NCBI GenBank assembly: GCA_036488875.1
Contig: DASXGW010000004.1
Span: 1-64,000 of the forward strand
DNA from: Candidatus Baltobacteraceae bacterium
Lineage (GTDB): Bacteria > Vulcanimicrobiota > Vulcanimicrobiia > Vulcanimicrobiales > Vulcanimicrobiaceae
Length of the DNA stretch: 64,000 nt
Direction: 5' to 3'
In this document: positions 42,308 to 50,917 of the stretch, piece after piece
How the letters are laid out: every line of letters starts with the position of its first letter
Numbering within the stretch: position 1 is the first letter of the stretch
The notes under the pieces: model-generated
What the model was told of the DNA's origin: nothing
Databases searched by the model: none
What the model saw: only the letters and a program-made list of their open reading frames with translations
Program-made: the position numbers and the translations under genes

Positions 42308-43148
42308 AACCAGCCGCCGTGGTTACCAAAAAGACGATGGAGAACACCATGTTCGCGATGAAGATGCGCTCGTTGAGCACGAAGACGTTGCCGGCTCTGT
42401 CGAAGAGCCGGTCTTCATAAAGGACGAGCGCGGCGGCGGCGACGACGCCGAGATAGTACGCGTATCCCGCGACGTCGATAAAGCCGGCGAGCGCGAGCAG
42501 CACGACCATCGCCGAATGGAGCAGCCCGGGAAGTATGCGTCCGGTGGACTCACCGAAGTGTGCCGGCAGCGAGCGCAGGCCTTGGGCGCGATCGACCCGG
42601 ACGTCCATGAGCGCGTAGATGACGTCGAAACCCGCGACCCAGATGGTGACCGCAAGAAAGAGAAAGATGGCCGGCCAGGTGACGGTGCCGGCGACGCCGA
42701 TGTACGCGCCCAGCGGTGCGAGCGCGTCGACCGCGCCCAAGACGAAATGCACCAGCCACGTAAACCGCTTGCACAACGGATAGACCAGCAGAAGCAGCAC
42801 CGCGATCGGCATCAGCTTGACGCACAGCGGGTTGAGCATCCAGGCCGCCCACAACAGCACGCCCAGTCCGATGACGATGGCCCAGACCATCGATGCCGGC
42901 GAGAGCGCGCCGCTGGCAACGGCGCGTCGCGCGGTGCGCGGATTGCGCGCGTCGATGTCGCGGTCGAGGAAGCGGTTTGCGGCCATGGCCGCGGTGCGTG
43001 CACCCAGAACGGCCAACGTGATCCAGCCCAGCGACGACCACGATGGTACACCGTGCGCGGCCATGAACGCACCGACGTACGCAAACGGCAACGCGAAGAG
43101 CGTGTGCTCGATGCGGATCTCGCGTAAAAAAAGCGCGACCTTCGTCAT
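42294..43148 (-). CDS. UbiA-family prenyltransferase (menaquinone-type)
   Basis: 284 residues from MTKVALFLREIRIEHTLFALPFAYVGA. The Mg/diphosphate motif is NRFLDRDIDARNPRTARR, and the second aspartate motif is DVIYALMDVRVDRAQGLRS. Several helices span the membrane. Together with the overlapping UbiD gene this looks like the prenylation step of quinone synthesis; MqnP of the futalosine pathway is the likely identity, inferred from the pairing. ATGA overlap with UbiD. Confidence 0.87.
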   Translation of the reverse strand: MTKVALFLREIRIEHTLFALPFAYVGAFMAAHGVPSWSSLGWITLAVLGARTAAMAANRFLDRDIDARNPRTARRAVASGALSPASMVWAIVIGLGVLLWAAWMLNPLCVKLMPIAVLLLLVYPLCKRFTWLVHFVLGAVDALAPLGAYIGVAGTVTWPAIFLFLAVTIWVAGFDVIYALMDVRVDRAQGLRSLPAHFGESTGRILPGLLHSAMVVLLALAGFIDVAGYAYYLGVVAAAALVLYEDRLFDRAGNVFVLNERIFIANMVFSIVFLVTTAAGYAFR

Positions 43149-44656
43149 TTGAAAAGGCGGCCGTACGCCACGGGTCCCTGGCCCGACCAATCGTCGGGCC
43201 GCAAGGCCGCGGCGATAGAATCGAGACCGAACTCTTTCCAGCGTTTGGTGACGCGCTCGCGCGTCGCCGTATCCATGACCATGTCCGGCGGCCACTCGCG
43301 CGTATACCCCTCGGACGCGTCCTTACGCGTCGCGTCGACGCCGATCTTGGTGCCGTACGCAACCGTGTACGAGCCGTGATCGAGATCGTCGACCGGCCCC
43401 GGCATCATCACGAGGTCGCGATCCGGCGCGAGGTTGTTGAGCACGAACCACGCCACACTGCGCGTGTCCTGCACGTCGACGTCGGCGTCGACGATCACGA
43501 GCACGCGGGTCAGCATCATCATGTGTCCCAAACCCCACAGCGCGTTCATGACTTTCTTGCCGTGACCGGGGTAGGCCTTACGGATCGACACGATTGCCAG
43601 GTTGTGAAAACCGCCCTCGACCGGCAAGTTCATGTCGACGACTTCCGGCAGCACCATCTGCAGCAGCGGTAAGAAGATGCGCTCCGTCGCCTTACCGAGC
43701 CACGCGTCTTCCATCGGCGGTTTGCCGACGACGGTCGCGGGATAGATCGGGTTGCGCCGATGCGTGACGCACGTTACGTGAAACGTCGGATACGTGTCGG
43801 CAAGACTGTACACGCCGGTGTGATCGCCGAACGGACCCTCGACGCGCAGATCGTCGTTGTCGACATACCCTTCCAGCACGAACTCGGCTTCGGCCGGTAC
43901 CTTGAGGTCGACGGTCTTCGCCCGTACGAGTTTCACCGGCTCGCCGCGCAGGAGTCCGGCAAACGCAAACTCGTCGAGTACCGGCGGGAGCGGCGCGGTC
44001 GCCGCATACGTGAGCACGGGTTCGGTGCCGATCGCGACGGCGACCGGGACTTTCTTACCCCATGCGGCGGCGTGCGCGCGCCCTTGTTTGTGACGCTGCC
44101 AATGCATTCCGGTTTCACGCTTGCCGAAAAGCTGCATGCGATACATGCCGACGTTTGGACGATCGGTGTGCGGGTCTTTGGTGATGACCAGCGGCAAGGT
44201 CACGAACGGCCCCGCGTCGAGCGGCCACGTCGTGAGAATCGGAAGTTTGGTGAGATCGGGTTCGCGCACGACGACGTCGTGCACGGGTGCGTCGCGCACC
44301 GTTTTCGGAATCGCGTTGGCCAACGGCGCCAGCCGCATGAGGGCGCCGATCTTTTCCGCGAACGACGCACCCGGCGGCGAAACGTCGAGCAGTCCCCGAA
44401 CGCGGGCGGCTACCTCGTCGAGCGAACTCGCGTCGAGCGCCATCGCCATGCGGCGCTGCGAGCCGAACTGATTCGTGAGTACCGGAAACTTCGAGCCTTT
44501 AACGTTGGCGAACAGCAGCGCAGGGCCGCCCGCTTTGACGACGCGGTCGGTAATCTCGGCGATCTCCAACCGCGGGTCGACGGTAGCGTCGATGGCGTGG
44601 AGCTCGCCGGCGTTGCGTAAAGCGTCGACGAAGGCGCGCAAAGACGCGAAGGGCAT
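43145..44656 (-). CDS. UbiD-family prenylated-FMN decarboxylase (menaquinone-type)
   Basis: 503 residues, full length for UbiD. Core segments include VGMYRMQLFGKRETGMHWQRHKQG, EFVLEGYVDNDDLRVEGPFGDHTGVYS, VVGKPPMEDAWLGKATERIFLP and DVDVQDTRSVAWFVLNN. It probably decarboxylates the aromatic acid intermediate of quinone biosynthesis. It starts 29 bases after the histidine kinase gene on the same strand, so quinone synthesis is linked to the upstream two-component system. Confidence 0.9.
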   Translation of the reverse strand: MPFASLRAFVDALRNAGELHAIDATVDPRLEIAEITDRVVKAGGPALLFANVKGSKFPVLTNQFGSQRRMAMALDASSLDEVAARVRGLLDVSPPGASFAEKIGALMRLAPLANAIPKTVRDAPVHDVVVREPDLTKLPILTTWPLDAGPFVTLPLVITKDPHTDRPNVGMYRMQLFGKRETGMHWQRHKQGRAHAAAWGKKVPVAVAIGTEPVLTYAATAPLPPVLDEFAFAGLLRGEPVKLVRAKTVDLKVPAEAEFVLEGYVDNDDLRVEGPFGDHTGVYSLADTYPTFHVTCVTHRRNPIYPATVVGKPPMEDAWLGKATERIFLPLLQMVLPEVVDMNLPVEGGFHNLAIVSIRKAYPGHGKKVMNALWGLGHMMMLTRVLVIVDADVDVQDTRSVAWFVLNNLAPDRDLVMMPGPVDDLDHGSYTVAYGTKIGVDATRKDASEGYTREWPPDMVMDTATRERVTKRWKEFGLDSIAAALRPDDWSGQGPVAYGRLFK

Positions 44657-44685
44657 GGCCCCTTATCGTACGCTGGTGCTCTGGG

Positions 44686-45609
44686 CTACGCCTGTATGTG
44701 TGCCGGAAGCGTTGCGACGAAGCGAGCGCCGCCGCCGGGCGCCGCGTCGACCACGACCGTTCCGTCGTGGGCGCTTGCGATCCAGCGGACGATCGCCAAA
44801 CCGAGACCGGTGCCGCTGTGATCCTGCGTGCGCCGGTAGAAGCGCTCGAAGACGCGCTCGCGCTCGTCGGGGGCGACCCCGTCGCCGTCGTCCTCGACGA
44901 CGATGGAGCAGGTACGGCCGTTACGCGACGACGCGATGCTCACGCGGCTGCGCGCGTGCCGGACCGCATTCTCGAGCAAGTTGCGTGCGAGCTCGCGCAG
45001 CCGCCGCTCGTCGCCGTCGACGATCGCGCTGTCGGTAACCGCTTCGATGCGGACGTTTCGCGCGTTCGCGGCGGCGGCGGCGTCGCGCGTGCACGTCGTG
45101 ACGACGAGCGCCAAGTCGACGGGTTCGCATTGCAGCACGGCGCGGCCCGGATTGCGTGCGAGCGTCAACAGATCCGAAATCAGTGCGGAGGCTTCGAGCG
45201 CGTCGTGCGTGATCGCGTCGAACGCCTGCGTGCTCTCGGGCGGCGGCTGATTGCGCGATGCTTGCGCGACGCTCGCGATCGCCGCTAGCGGCGAACGAAG
45301 CTCGTGCGCGGCGTCGGCGGCGAAGACTCGCTCGCGCTCGCGCGCCGCGGCCAGCGGCGCGATCGTGAGCCGCGCCATCGCGTACGACGCCGCCCCGACG
45401 ACCACGATCAGCGGCACATCGATCGCGAGAATCGAAACGGACACCGAGCGCATTGCGGTCGCGAGGCCTCTCGCGCCCTCCGGCGTTCCCAGCGCCGGGC
45501 CGAGCGCCGACGCATATTCGCGCTGCATGAACAAGAATGCGCCGGCATCGAGGGCGGCGAGAACGCAAACGAAGATGAGGAGATAGAGGGCGGTAGTGCG
45601 AGCGATCAA
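44686..45609 (-). CDS. Sensor histidine kinase
   Basis: 307 residues from a TTG that overlaps the response-regulator stop (TTGA); further upstream the frame is that of the regulator. Two membrane helices (ALYLLIFVCVLAALDAGAFLF and VSILAIDVPLIVVVGAASYAM) bracket a short ~30-residue external loop. The H-box is FAADAAHELRSPLAAI, followed by N-box LARNLLENAVRHA, DDGDGV and GTGLGLAIV. The tiny periplasmic loop suggests sensing within the membrane. Confidence 0.9.
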   Translation of the reverse strand: MIARTTALYLLIFVCVLAALDAGAFLFMQREYASALGPALGTPEGARGLATAMRSVSVSILAIDVPLIVVVGAASYAMARLTIAPLAAARERERVFAADAAHELRSPLAAIASVAQASRNQPPPESTQAFDAITHDALEASALISDLLTLARNPGRAVLQCEPVDLALVVTTCTRDAAAAANARNVRIEAVTDSAIVDGDERRLRELARNLLENAVRHARSRVSIASSRNGRTCSIVVEDDGDGVAPDERERVFERFYRRTQDHSGTGLGLAIVRWIASAHDGTVVVDAAPGGGARFVATLPAHIQA

Positions 45610-46277
45610 GTTTGCAGGCGGTAACCGACGCCCCACACCGTTTCGATGATGCCGTTGGCGCCGAGTTTCTTGAGTTTGCGGCGCAGCTGGCTGACGTACA
45701 CGTCGACGATGTTGCTCGATCCCTCGAAGTCGTAATCCCAAATGCGTTCGAGCACTTGCGCGCGCGACAGCGCGATGCCGGCATTGCGCGCGAAGAGCTC
45801 GAGCAGCCGAAACTCGGTCGCGCCCAACTCGAGCGCACGCGCGTCGTACGTCGCCGTACGCGCACCGACGTCGACCCGCAGTTTCCCGACTTCCAGGGTA
45901 CTGACCAGCGGTCGATCGCCGCGTCGCAAAATCGCGCGCAGCCGCGCGATCAGCTCTTGCTCGACGAACGGCTTGGGAAGATAGTCGTCGGCGCCGCAAT
46001 CCAAGCCGTGCACACGATCCTCGACGGCGTCCCGCGCGGTGAGCATGAGGATCGGCGTTTGAACGCCTTCGGCGCGCGCGTTGCGCGCGACCGTGAAGCC
46101 GTCCATGCCGGGCAGCCCCACGTCGACGATCGCGGCGTCGTAGCTCTGACGCAGCAGGTGATCGAGACCGGCCTCGCCGTCGGTCACGACGTTCGCGGCG
46201 AACTTCTGCGATTCGAGCATGGTTTGCACCGCTCGCGCGATCGAGAGATTGTCCTCGACGACCAGGATGCGCATCAT
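45606..46277 (-). CDS. OmpR-family response regulator
   Basis: 223 residues beginning MMRILVVEDN (either Met can start). The receiver phosphoacceptor Asp lies in AAIVDVGLPGMDGF, with LTARD and the KPF lysine following; the C-terminal winged helix ends VSQLRRKLKKLGANGIIETVWGVGYRLQ. It starts 23 bases after the cytochrome-like gene and is co-translated with its kinase. Location inside a cupredoxin operon suggests copper- or redox-responsive control. Confidence 0.93.
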   Translation of the reverse strand: MMRILVVEDNLSIARAVQTMLESQKFAANVVTDGEAGLDHLLRQSYDAAIVDVGLPGMDGFTVARNARAEGVQTPILMLTARDAVEDRVHGLDCGADDYLPKPFVEQELIARLRAILRRGDRPLVSTLEVGKLRVDVGARTATYDARALELGATEFRLLELFARNAGIALSRAQVLERIWDYDFEGSSNIVDVYVSQLRRKLKKLGANGIIETVWGVGYRLQT

Positions 46278-46300
46278 CTCAGGATTCGCAGGCCTCCGTC

Positions 46301-47452
46301 TCAATACTTCAAGGGACCGCAGCAGGCGATGGTCAGGGCGCCCCCCAGGCTCGGCTTTTGACCCGGTGCGGCGATCGGAGCGACCTCCTGGACCAGGAGG
46401 CGAACCGGGCCGACCATGCCCGCCGCATAGTACGTGAAGTCGCGCGTGACGGCCGGATTGGCTTGGGCGTCATAGCGGACGCCCAGATAGGCGTGCGAGA
46501 CCGGATAGATCTTCAAACGGGCGTAGCCGCCGCTGGTCAATTGATTCGTTCCGGCACCGTCGGCGTTGTGATCGTCGCCCCACCACTGCTCGGCTTGCAG
46601 ATCGACCTTCCATAGCGACGCGTGCGCGAGCAGACCGTAGCGTTGGTACGGATCGTCGAACGGTTTGCTGCCGGCCAGCAAGATGTTGCGCGAACCGTTG
46701 AGGACTGCGCCGCCGAAATCAAACTCGACGTTTTTACGCTGCACGGCGGTTTCGTCAAGCCACAATCCCGTTTCGGGAACGGCCGGGGTTGTGGTCTCGC
46801 CGGTGTTCACCGGCTTTCCGCCGTAGGCTGCGCCCTTGAACTCACTGACCGCGAAGGTGAAATCCGCGCGAAGGTTTCCGATTTGCCGCTGCGTCCACTG
46901 ACCCCAGCGCGGCGACGCGAGCGGAAGATCGTTGAGCCCCACGTGCGCGGTGTAATATCCATACGGCTGCAGATCGTCCAACCGCTCCCCCGGCGATTGC
47001 GCCAGCGGCAACTCGAAGAGCCCGAACCGATACGATGAGTTCGTGCGCTCGTTGTAGTTCGTAAGGAATCCTAAGTAGAGTCCCGACGGTCCGCCGCCCG
47101 CGCCCAGACTGTAATGAACGAACAGCGACACCCTTCCGAAGTCTTCGTTGCCGAGTAGGATGCCGCCGGGAGTCCAGCGGCGCGAGCCGGGTGCCGGATC
47201 TTGCGCGTACGCCATTTGGTAGCGTACCGCGAGTATCGTCGTACCGTGCTTGGGCAGCGGCAGCCGGTAGCCGTGCTGCCGAAAGTAGACGCCGAACGCG
47301 TTAAGCTCGGGCAGCACCGAGTGACACGCGGTGCAGCGCAGACCGTAACGTTGCGCGAAAATCGGGATCGCGCTTGCCGGTGCGGCGCTTGCCAGCATAA
47401 AAAGCAACGCCGCCAGGACGGCTACGACGCCGCCGAACACGTTATTGCGCAA
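46301..47452 (-). CDS. Outer-membrane-type protein with one CxxCH haem motif
   Basis: 383 residues from a TTG preceded by GAGGAG at 7 bases. A signal peptide (VVAVLAALLFMLASAAPASA) leads to FAQRYGLRCTACHSVLPELNAFG, a single c-type haem site, and then alternating strands (VSLFVHYSLGAGGGPSGLYLGFLTNYNERTNSSYRFGLFELPL) suggesting a beta barrel. It resembles porin-cytochrome fusions thought to carry electrons across the outer membrane. It overlaps the upstream cupredoxin gene by 11 bases. Confidence 0.75.
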   Translation of the reverse strand: MRNNVFGGVVAVLAALLFMLASAAPASAIPIFAQRYGLRCTACHSVLPELNAFGVYFRQHGYRLPLPKHGTTILAVRYQMAYAQDPAPGSRRWTPGGILLGNEDFGRVSLFVHYSLGAGGGPSGLYLGFLTNYNERTNSSYRFGLFELPLAQSPGERLDDLQPYGYYTAHVGLNDLPLASPRWGQWTQRQIGNLRADFTFAVSEFKGAAYGGKPVNTGETTTPAVPETGLWLDETAVQRKNVEFDFGGAVLNGSRNILLAGSKPFDDPYQRYGLLAHASLWKVDLQAEQWWGDDHNADGAGTNQLTSGGYARLKIYPVSHAYLGVRYDAQANPAVTRDFTYYAAGMVGPVRLLVQEVAPIAAPGQKPSLGGALTIACCGPLKY

Positions 47453-47924
47453 CGATGGCTCCTCGCATGTTCGCGGAGTAATGATAGAAGCAGCCGTACA
47501 GATACGTGCCGGCCTTATCGGCGAGGACCGTTTGCGACGTCGCGCCGGCCTGCAGCGCGCCGCTGCTCCAGCCACCGGATAGCGTCGTTCCGCTTTCCGT
47601 CAACGCGCTCGCGCCGAGCGGAGAGGCGCTGGGAAACTTCGTCTCGCCGTTGGTGCTGCTCAGGGGCAGCGACGAACTGGTGTGGTTGAACCCGTCGGCG
47701 TTCTTGAAGACGATCGTATCGCCCACCGCGACGTCGAGGATCGGCGGTTTGATCGCAATACTCGGTCCGTACGGCGTGCTCGTCGGGTTTTGATAGACGG
47801 TCAGGTTGAGGTCCACGGTGTGGACGACTCCGCCGCCGGTTCCTCCCCCACCGCTCGACGGAATTCCGTTGGGCGTACACGATGCGAGCGCGGCCGCCAG
47901 CGCCGCTATGCGGGCAGTTCTCAT
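47442..47924 (-). CDS. Cupredoxin-domain lipoprotein (type 1 copper)
   Basis: 160 residues. Lipobox-like ALASC predicts lipidation. The copper ligands are a His in DGFNHTSSS and the C-x2-H-x4-M cluster GCFYHYSANM, as in plastocyanin/pseudoazurin-like domains. It probably shuttles electrons or copper at the envelope. Overlaps with SCO upstream (ATGA) and the CxxCH gene downstream. Confidence 0.85.
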   Translation of the reverse strand: MRTARIAALAAALASCTPNGIPSSGGGGTGGGVVHTVDLNLTVYQNPTSTPYGPSIAIKPPILDVAVGDTIVFKNADGFNHTSSSLPLSSTNGETKFPSASPLGASALTESGTTLSGGWSSGALQAGATSQTVLADKAGTYLYGCFYHYSANMRGAIVAQ

Positions 47925-48445
47925 CGTGCGGCAACCTGCGGTTGCGCGAGCGCGTCGACGACGTCGTCCGACAAGCCGCTCGACGCGAGCATCGTCTTGA
48001 CGAGCTTTCCGTCGGCGTCGAGGACGTAGACGAACGTCGTGTGTGCCTCCCGATAGCCGTTCTTACCGCTCGTCGCGATGACGCCGAACTGGTTCATGAC
48101 GGTGCCGACGTCGCGCACGTTACCGCCGGCGATCAGCCAGTGGTGCGGGTCGGCTGAGAACTCGCGCGCGATCTTTCGCATATCGGCGAGCGAATCGTGC
48201 GCGGGATCGAGCGTGACCGTCAGCAGCGCGGCGTTAATTTTCCGTCGTGCAATAACCTGCGCGGCCTGCGCGAACTGGGCGTCGATCAACGGGCACGCAT
48301 CGGTGCAATGTGCCGACACGAACGTCACCGCGATTGGGCGGCCGTGCAGCGAAGCGAGCGTAAACGTGTGGCCGTTTTGATCGACGAGCTGCGGTGCGGC
48401 GCTTTGCGCGAACAGCGCGACGAGGATGGCTAGAAGACGAATCAA
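47921..48445 (-). CDS. SCO1/SenC-family copper chaperone
   Basis: 174 residues with a signal peptide and thioredoxin fold. The copper-binding CxxxC is SAHCTDACPLID and the conserved His lies in EAHTTFVYVLD. SCO proteins deliver copper to the CuA site of cytochrome oxidases or keep cysteines reduced. It is flanked by cupredoxin genes with ATGA overlaps on both sides. Confidence 0.88.
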   Translation of the reverse strand: MIRLLAILVALFAQSAAPQLVDQNGHTFTLASLHGRPIAVTFVSAHCTDACPLIDAQFAQAAQVIARRKINAALLTVTLDPAHDSLADMRKIAREFSADPHHWLIAGGNVRDVGTVMNQFGVIATSGKNGYREAHTTFVYVLDADGKLVKTMLASSGLSDDVVDALAQPQVAAR

Positions 48446-49017
48446 GGCTGGAAATCCGGGCCCGGCGTCGCGCCGGCTTTAACGACGATGACGTCGCGCA
48501 TGCCTTCCTGATAGTGGAAGGCGCAGCCGATCAAGTACGTACCGGCTTTTACGAGTTTTGCCTTAACCGATTGTCCGCCGCCGATAATGCCGCTCGCGTA
48601 ACCGATCCCGAGTTTGCCGCCCCCTTTTGCGCTAAACGATAGCGACGGATTCGCCGGGAAATGGGCCGGCGGCTTGCCGGCTTTTCCAATGACGTTGAAC
48701 GTGTGCTCGTCGGTCTTCGTGAGGTTACGAATCGTGACGGTGGTGCCCGGTGGAAACGCGAGCACTTGCGCTTTCTTGGTTTGCGTGAAGCCGCCCACCT
48801 TACCCCACGTGGGATCCTTTTTCGATCCCACTCCTTCGGTAGGAAGTTCTTCGCCGATCGTGTGCTTCGGCAGTTTGTCGGGAAGCGCGAACGAGATCGT
48901 ATACGGCATCGACGGCGTCAGCGGCGAGGAAGGCGCCCCCGTGCGGCCGCCGCACGCTGCAAGCGCAGATCCCAGCGCCAGCGAAACCGCGATGAGTCGA
49001 ATGTTCTTCATCTTCAT
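48442..49017 (-). CDS. Cupredoxin-domain lipoprotein (type 1 copper), paralogue A
   Basis: 191 residues. SALAACGG is a lipobox. Copper ligands: His in TDEHTFNV and the cluster GCAFHYQEGM (C-x2-H-x4-M). A long N-terminal segment (LPKHTIGEELPTEG) has a match in paralogue B (LPKHSFGETLPS). It heads the long operon running down to 40317; the 85-base upstream gap holds a terminator and an AT-rich motif. Confidence 0.85.
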   Translation of the reverse strand: MKMKNIRLIAVSLALGSALAACGGRTGAPSSPLTPSMPYTISFALPDKLPKHTIGEELPTEGVGSKKDPTWGKVGGFTQTKKAQVLAFPPGTTVTIRNLTKTDEHTFNVIGKAGKPPAHFPANPSLSFSAKGGGKLGIGYASGIIGGGQSVKAKLVKAGTYLIGCAFHYQEGMRDVIVVKAGATPGPDFQP

Positions 49018-49032
49018 GCGACGACTCTACGG

Positions 49033-49056
49033 GCGCAACATGAAAAAAGTATAAAT
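49033..49056 (-). promoter_or_regulatory. AT-rich motif upstream of cupredoxin A, shared with cupredoxin B
   Basis: On the minus strand this 24-base stretch begins ATTTATACTTT and continues TTTCAT. It matches the stretch at 49801-49824 at 18 of 24 positions. It ends 15 bases before the start codon, so if it is a promoter element the mRNA is nearly leaderless; otherwise it may be a regulator site. Confidence 0.4.
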
Positions 49057-49066
49057 GGAGAAAGAA

Positions 49067-49092
49067 GAACGGCCGCTGGTCGGCGGCCGTTC
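49067..49092 (-). terminator. Intrinsic terminator after cupredoxin B
   Basis: GAACGGCCGC (49067-49076) and GCGGCCGTTC (49083-49092) pair perfectly across a 6-base loop. On the minus strand TTCTTTCTCC follows. It lies 10 bases after the stop at 49103 and separates the cupredoxin B transcript from the long operon. Confidence 0.75.
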
Positions 49093-49102
49093 GAGCTTGT
49101 CT

Positions 49103-49756
49103 CTAGTGAGTGGGGTCCCAGCCGCCGCTGCCCGGAGGCGTCGGCGTCGCACCGCCGCCGCCGTTCGACGGAGGCGTCGCTTGCGGACCGGGCTTAGCGC
49201 CGGCCTTCACAAGGAGAATGTCGCGCATGTTGTTCGACTTGTAGTGGAACGCGCAGCCGATCAAGTACGTACCGGCCTTTGCAAGTACGATGGTGACCGA
49301 ATGTCCGGGATTAATCGGGCCGCTTGCGTATCCCGCTTCGAGTCTGTCTCCGCCGCTGGCGGTAAGACGCAAGGTTGGGCTCTTCGGGAAGCGCACCTGC
49401 GTTCCGGAGATTTCTTTAATCACGTTGAACGTGTGCTGGTCGGTCTTCGACAGGTTGTGAATCGTGATCTTCGTGCCCGGCGGAAACGCGAGCGTCTGCG
49501 ACCACTTGGACTGCGTGAATCCGCCTACGACGGCGTCGTTCCAGTTCTTCATCTTAACCGTGCCGAGCGTTGACGGCAGGGTCTCGCCGAACGAATGTTT
49601 CGGCAGCGTCGCGTCGACGGTGAGATCGCCCATCGGCGGAAGCGCGTACGACGTGCCCCCGCCCATGCCGCTAGGCGCCATTCCGTGGCCGCCACCGCAG
49701 GCAGCTAGGATGCCTGCCGCGAGGGCTAGCGAGAGTATTGAAAGCTTTCTGAGCAT
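49103..49756 (-). CDS. Cupredoxin-domain lipoprotein (type 1 copper), paralogue B
   Basis: 217 residues with lipobox GILAACGG and a strong GGAGG ribosome site. Ligands are His in TDQHTFNV and the cluster GCAFHYKSNNM, with one extra residue between His and Met relative to paralogue A. A Gly/Pro-rich tail (PPSNGGGGATPTPPGSGGWDPTH) extends beyond the domain. It is transcribed separately from paralogue A, judging by the terminator. Confidence 0.85.
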   Translation of the reverse strand: MLRKLSILSLALAAGILAACGGGHGMAPSGMGGGTSYALPPMGDLTVDATLPKHSFGETLPSTLGTVKMKNWNDAVVGGFTQSKWSQTLAFPPGTKITIHNLSKTDQHTFNVIKEISGTQVRFPKSPTLRLTASGGDRLEAGYASGPINPGHSVTIVLAKAGTYLIGCAFHYKSNNMRDILLVKAGAKPGPQATPPSNGGGGATPTPPGSGGWDPTH

Positions 49757-49800
49757 TGGAATCCTCCGGGAGCGTCTGTTCGTACGGTCCTAGCGTAGCG

Positions 49801-49824
49801 ATGCGAAATGAAGAAAGTTTAAAT
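49801..49824 (-). promoter_or_regulatory. AT-rich motif upstream of cupredoxin B, shared with cupredoxin A
   Basis: On the minus strand the stretch begins ATTTAAACTTT and continues CTTCAT, matching the one at 49033-49056 at 18 of 24 positions. It ends 44 bases before the start codon and overlaps the last 6 bases of the TPR gene. A shared regulator or alternative sigma factor for both cupredoxin genes is the simplest explanation. Confidence 0.4.
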
Positions 49825-50637
49825 CGCGATGCTGTCGCGCATCGCGGCGGCGATGTTTTGCAGGGCGGGGTCGCCCGTAGCGTCGTGAAGCGTCCGGACG
49901 AATGCTTCACGGGCCTCCGAACGGCGCCCCTGACGCAAAAGGACGGCGCCGAGCGCGAACTCGGCGCGCGCGTAGTTAGGCGAAAGGGCGAGTGCGGCGC
50001 GCAACTCGCGTTCGGCCGCGTCGAGTTGTCCAAGACGCTCCTCGGCGAGCGCGAGGTCGTAGTGCGCCACGGCATACGCCGGGTTGGCTTTCAACAGTTT
50101 GCCGAAGTCCTCGCGCGCGGTCGCGGAATCGCCGGCCTGCAGCGCGACGATGCCTCGGGCGTAGAGCGCGCGCGCCGAGTCGGGTGCGAGCGCCGTGAAC
50201 CGATCGGCGATGCTGCGGGCTTCGCGGAGGTCGCCGCGTTGGAGATCGACCGCAATGAGGTTGGCCATAGCCGCCAAGAATCCGGGATCCAACGCGATTG
50301 CGTCGCGCAGCTGGTGCGCGGCGTCGTCGGTGCGGCCGAGATTGGCATCGGCGATAGCGAGGTCGTAACGCGCGGTCGAGCCTTTAGGCTCGGGGGGATC
50401 GAGCGCGACTATCCGCGTGAATTCGTCCGCGGCGCCCTTCCAGTCGTGTCCGGCCAGGTCGTCGAGACCGATTCGGAAGCGTTCCTCGACCTCGCGCTGG
50501 GTGGCGAACGCACGAAGGGCCGGCGCCGAGGTCGTGCGGGGCACGGGCGTCGTCGAGGGGTAGGTCTGGGCGAACGCGACTGCGGGGAGGAGGACGGTTG
50601 TCAGGGTCGCGAGCGCGCCGGTGAGAGCGACCCGCAT
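49819..50637 (-). CDS. Exported TPR-repeat protein
   Basis: 272 residues with signal peptide MRVALTGALATLTTVLLPAVAFA. At least five TPR units follow (DWKGAADEFTRIVALDP, RTDDAAHQLRDAIALDPGF, DLREARSIADRFTALAPDS, QLDAAERELRAALALSPNYARAEF). Such periplasmic scaffolds mediate protein-protein contacts. It is 3 bases downstream of a small secreted-protein gene on the same strand. Confidence 0.82.
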   Translation of the reverse strand: MRVALTGALATLTTVLLPAVAFAQTYPSTTPVPRTTSAPALRAFATQREVEERFRIGLDDLAGHDWKGAADEFTRIVALDPPEPKGSTARYDLAIADANLGRTDDAAHQLRDAIALDPGFLAAMANLIAVDLQRGDLREARSIADRFTALAPDSARALYARGIVALQAGDSATAREDFGKLLKANPAYAVAHYDLALAEERLGQLDAAERELRAALALSPNYARAEFALGAVLLRQGRRSEAREAFVRTLHDATGDPALQNIAAAMRDSIAI

Positions 50638-50640
50638 GCG

Positions 50641-50898
50641 TTAGCGGGAAGCCGGCTCTGTCGGAAGTTCGGCGGAGCTAACCGCAGGCGCCGCGGCAGC
50701 GTGCTCGGGCATGCAATCCCAGCCTTTCCGGCCGGCCGAAGTGATCGCACCCAGCAGTGCGGGCGAAGCTGAGGGAATAAGCTGCCCGGCCAGCAGATCT
50801 TCGGCCTGGGCGGCGCCCGCCAGAGCGGTGCGCCCGCAGAAGAAGGTTCCCGCTAGGAAAGCGGCTACGAGGAACGAGCGACCGAGGGCACTTGACAT
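50641..50898 (-). CDS. Small exported protein, function unknown
   Basis: 85 residues from the ATG (a GTG one codon earlier is possible). The N-terminus ALGRSFLVAAFLAGTFFCGRTALA is hydrophobic and export-like, with a possible lipobox Cys in FFCG. The mature ~55 residues are Ala/Pro rich with one CMPEH. No family recognised. It is divergent from the TonB-receptor-like gene and next to the TPR gene. Confidence 0.5.
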   Translation of the reverse strand: MSSALGRSFLVAAFLAGTFFCGRTALAGAAQAEDLLAGQLIPSASPALLGAITSAGRKGWDCMPEHAAAAPAVSSAELPTEPASR

Positions 50899-50917
50899 CA
50901 CTTTCGATTATAGCCGA

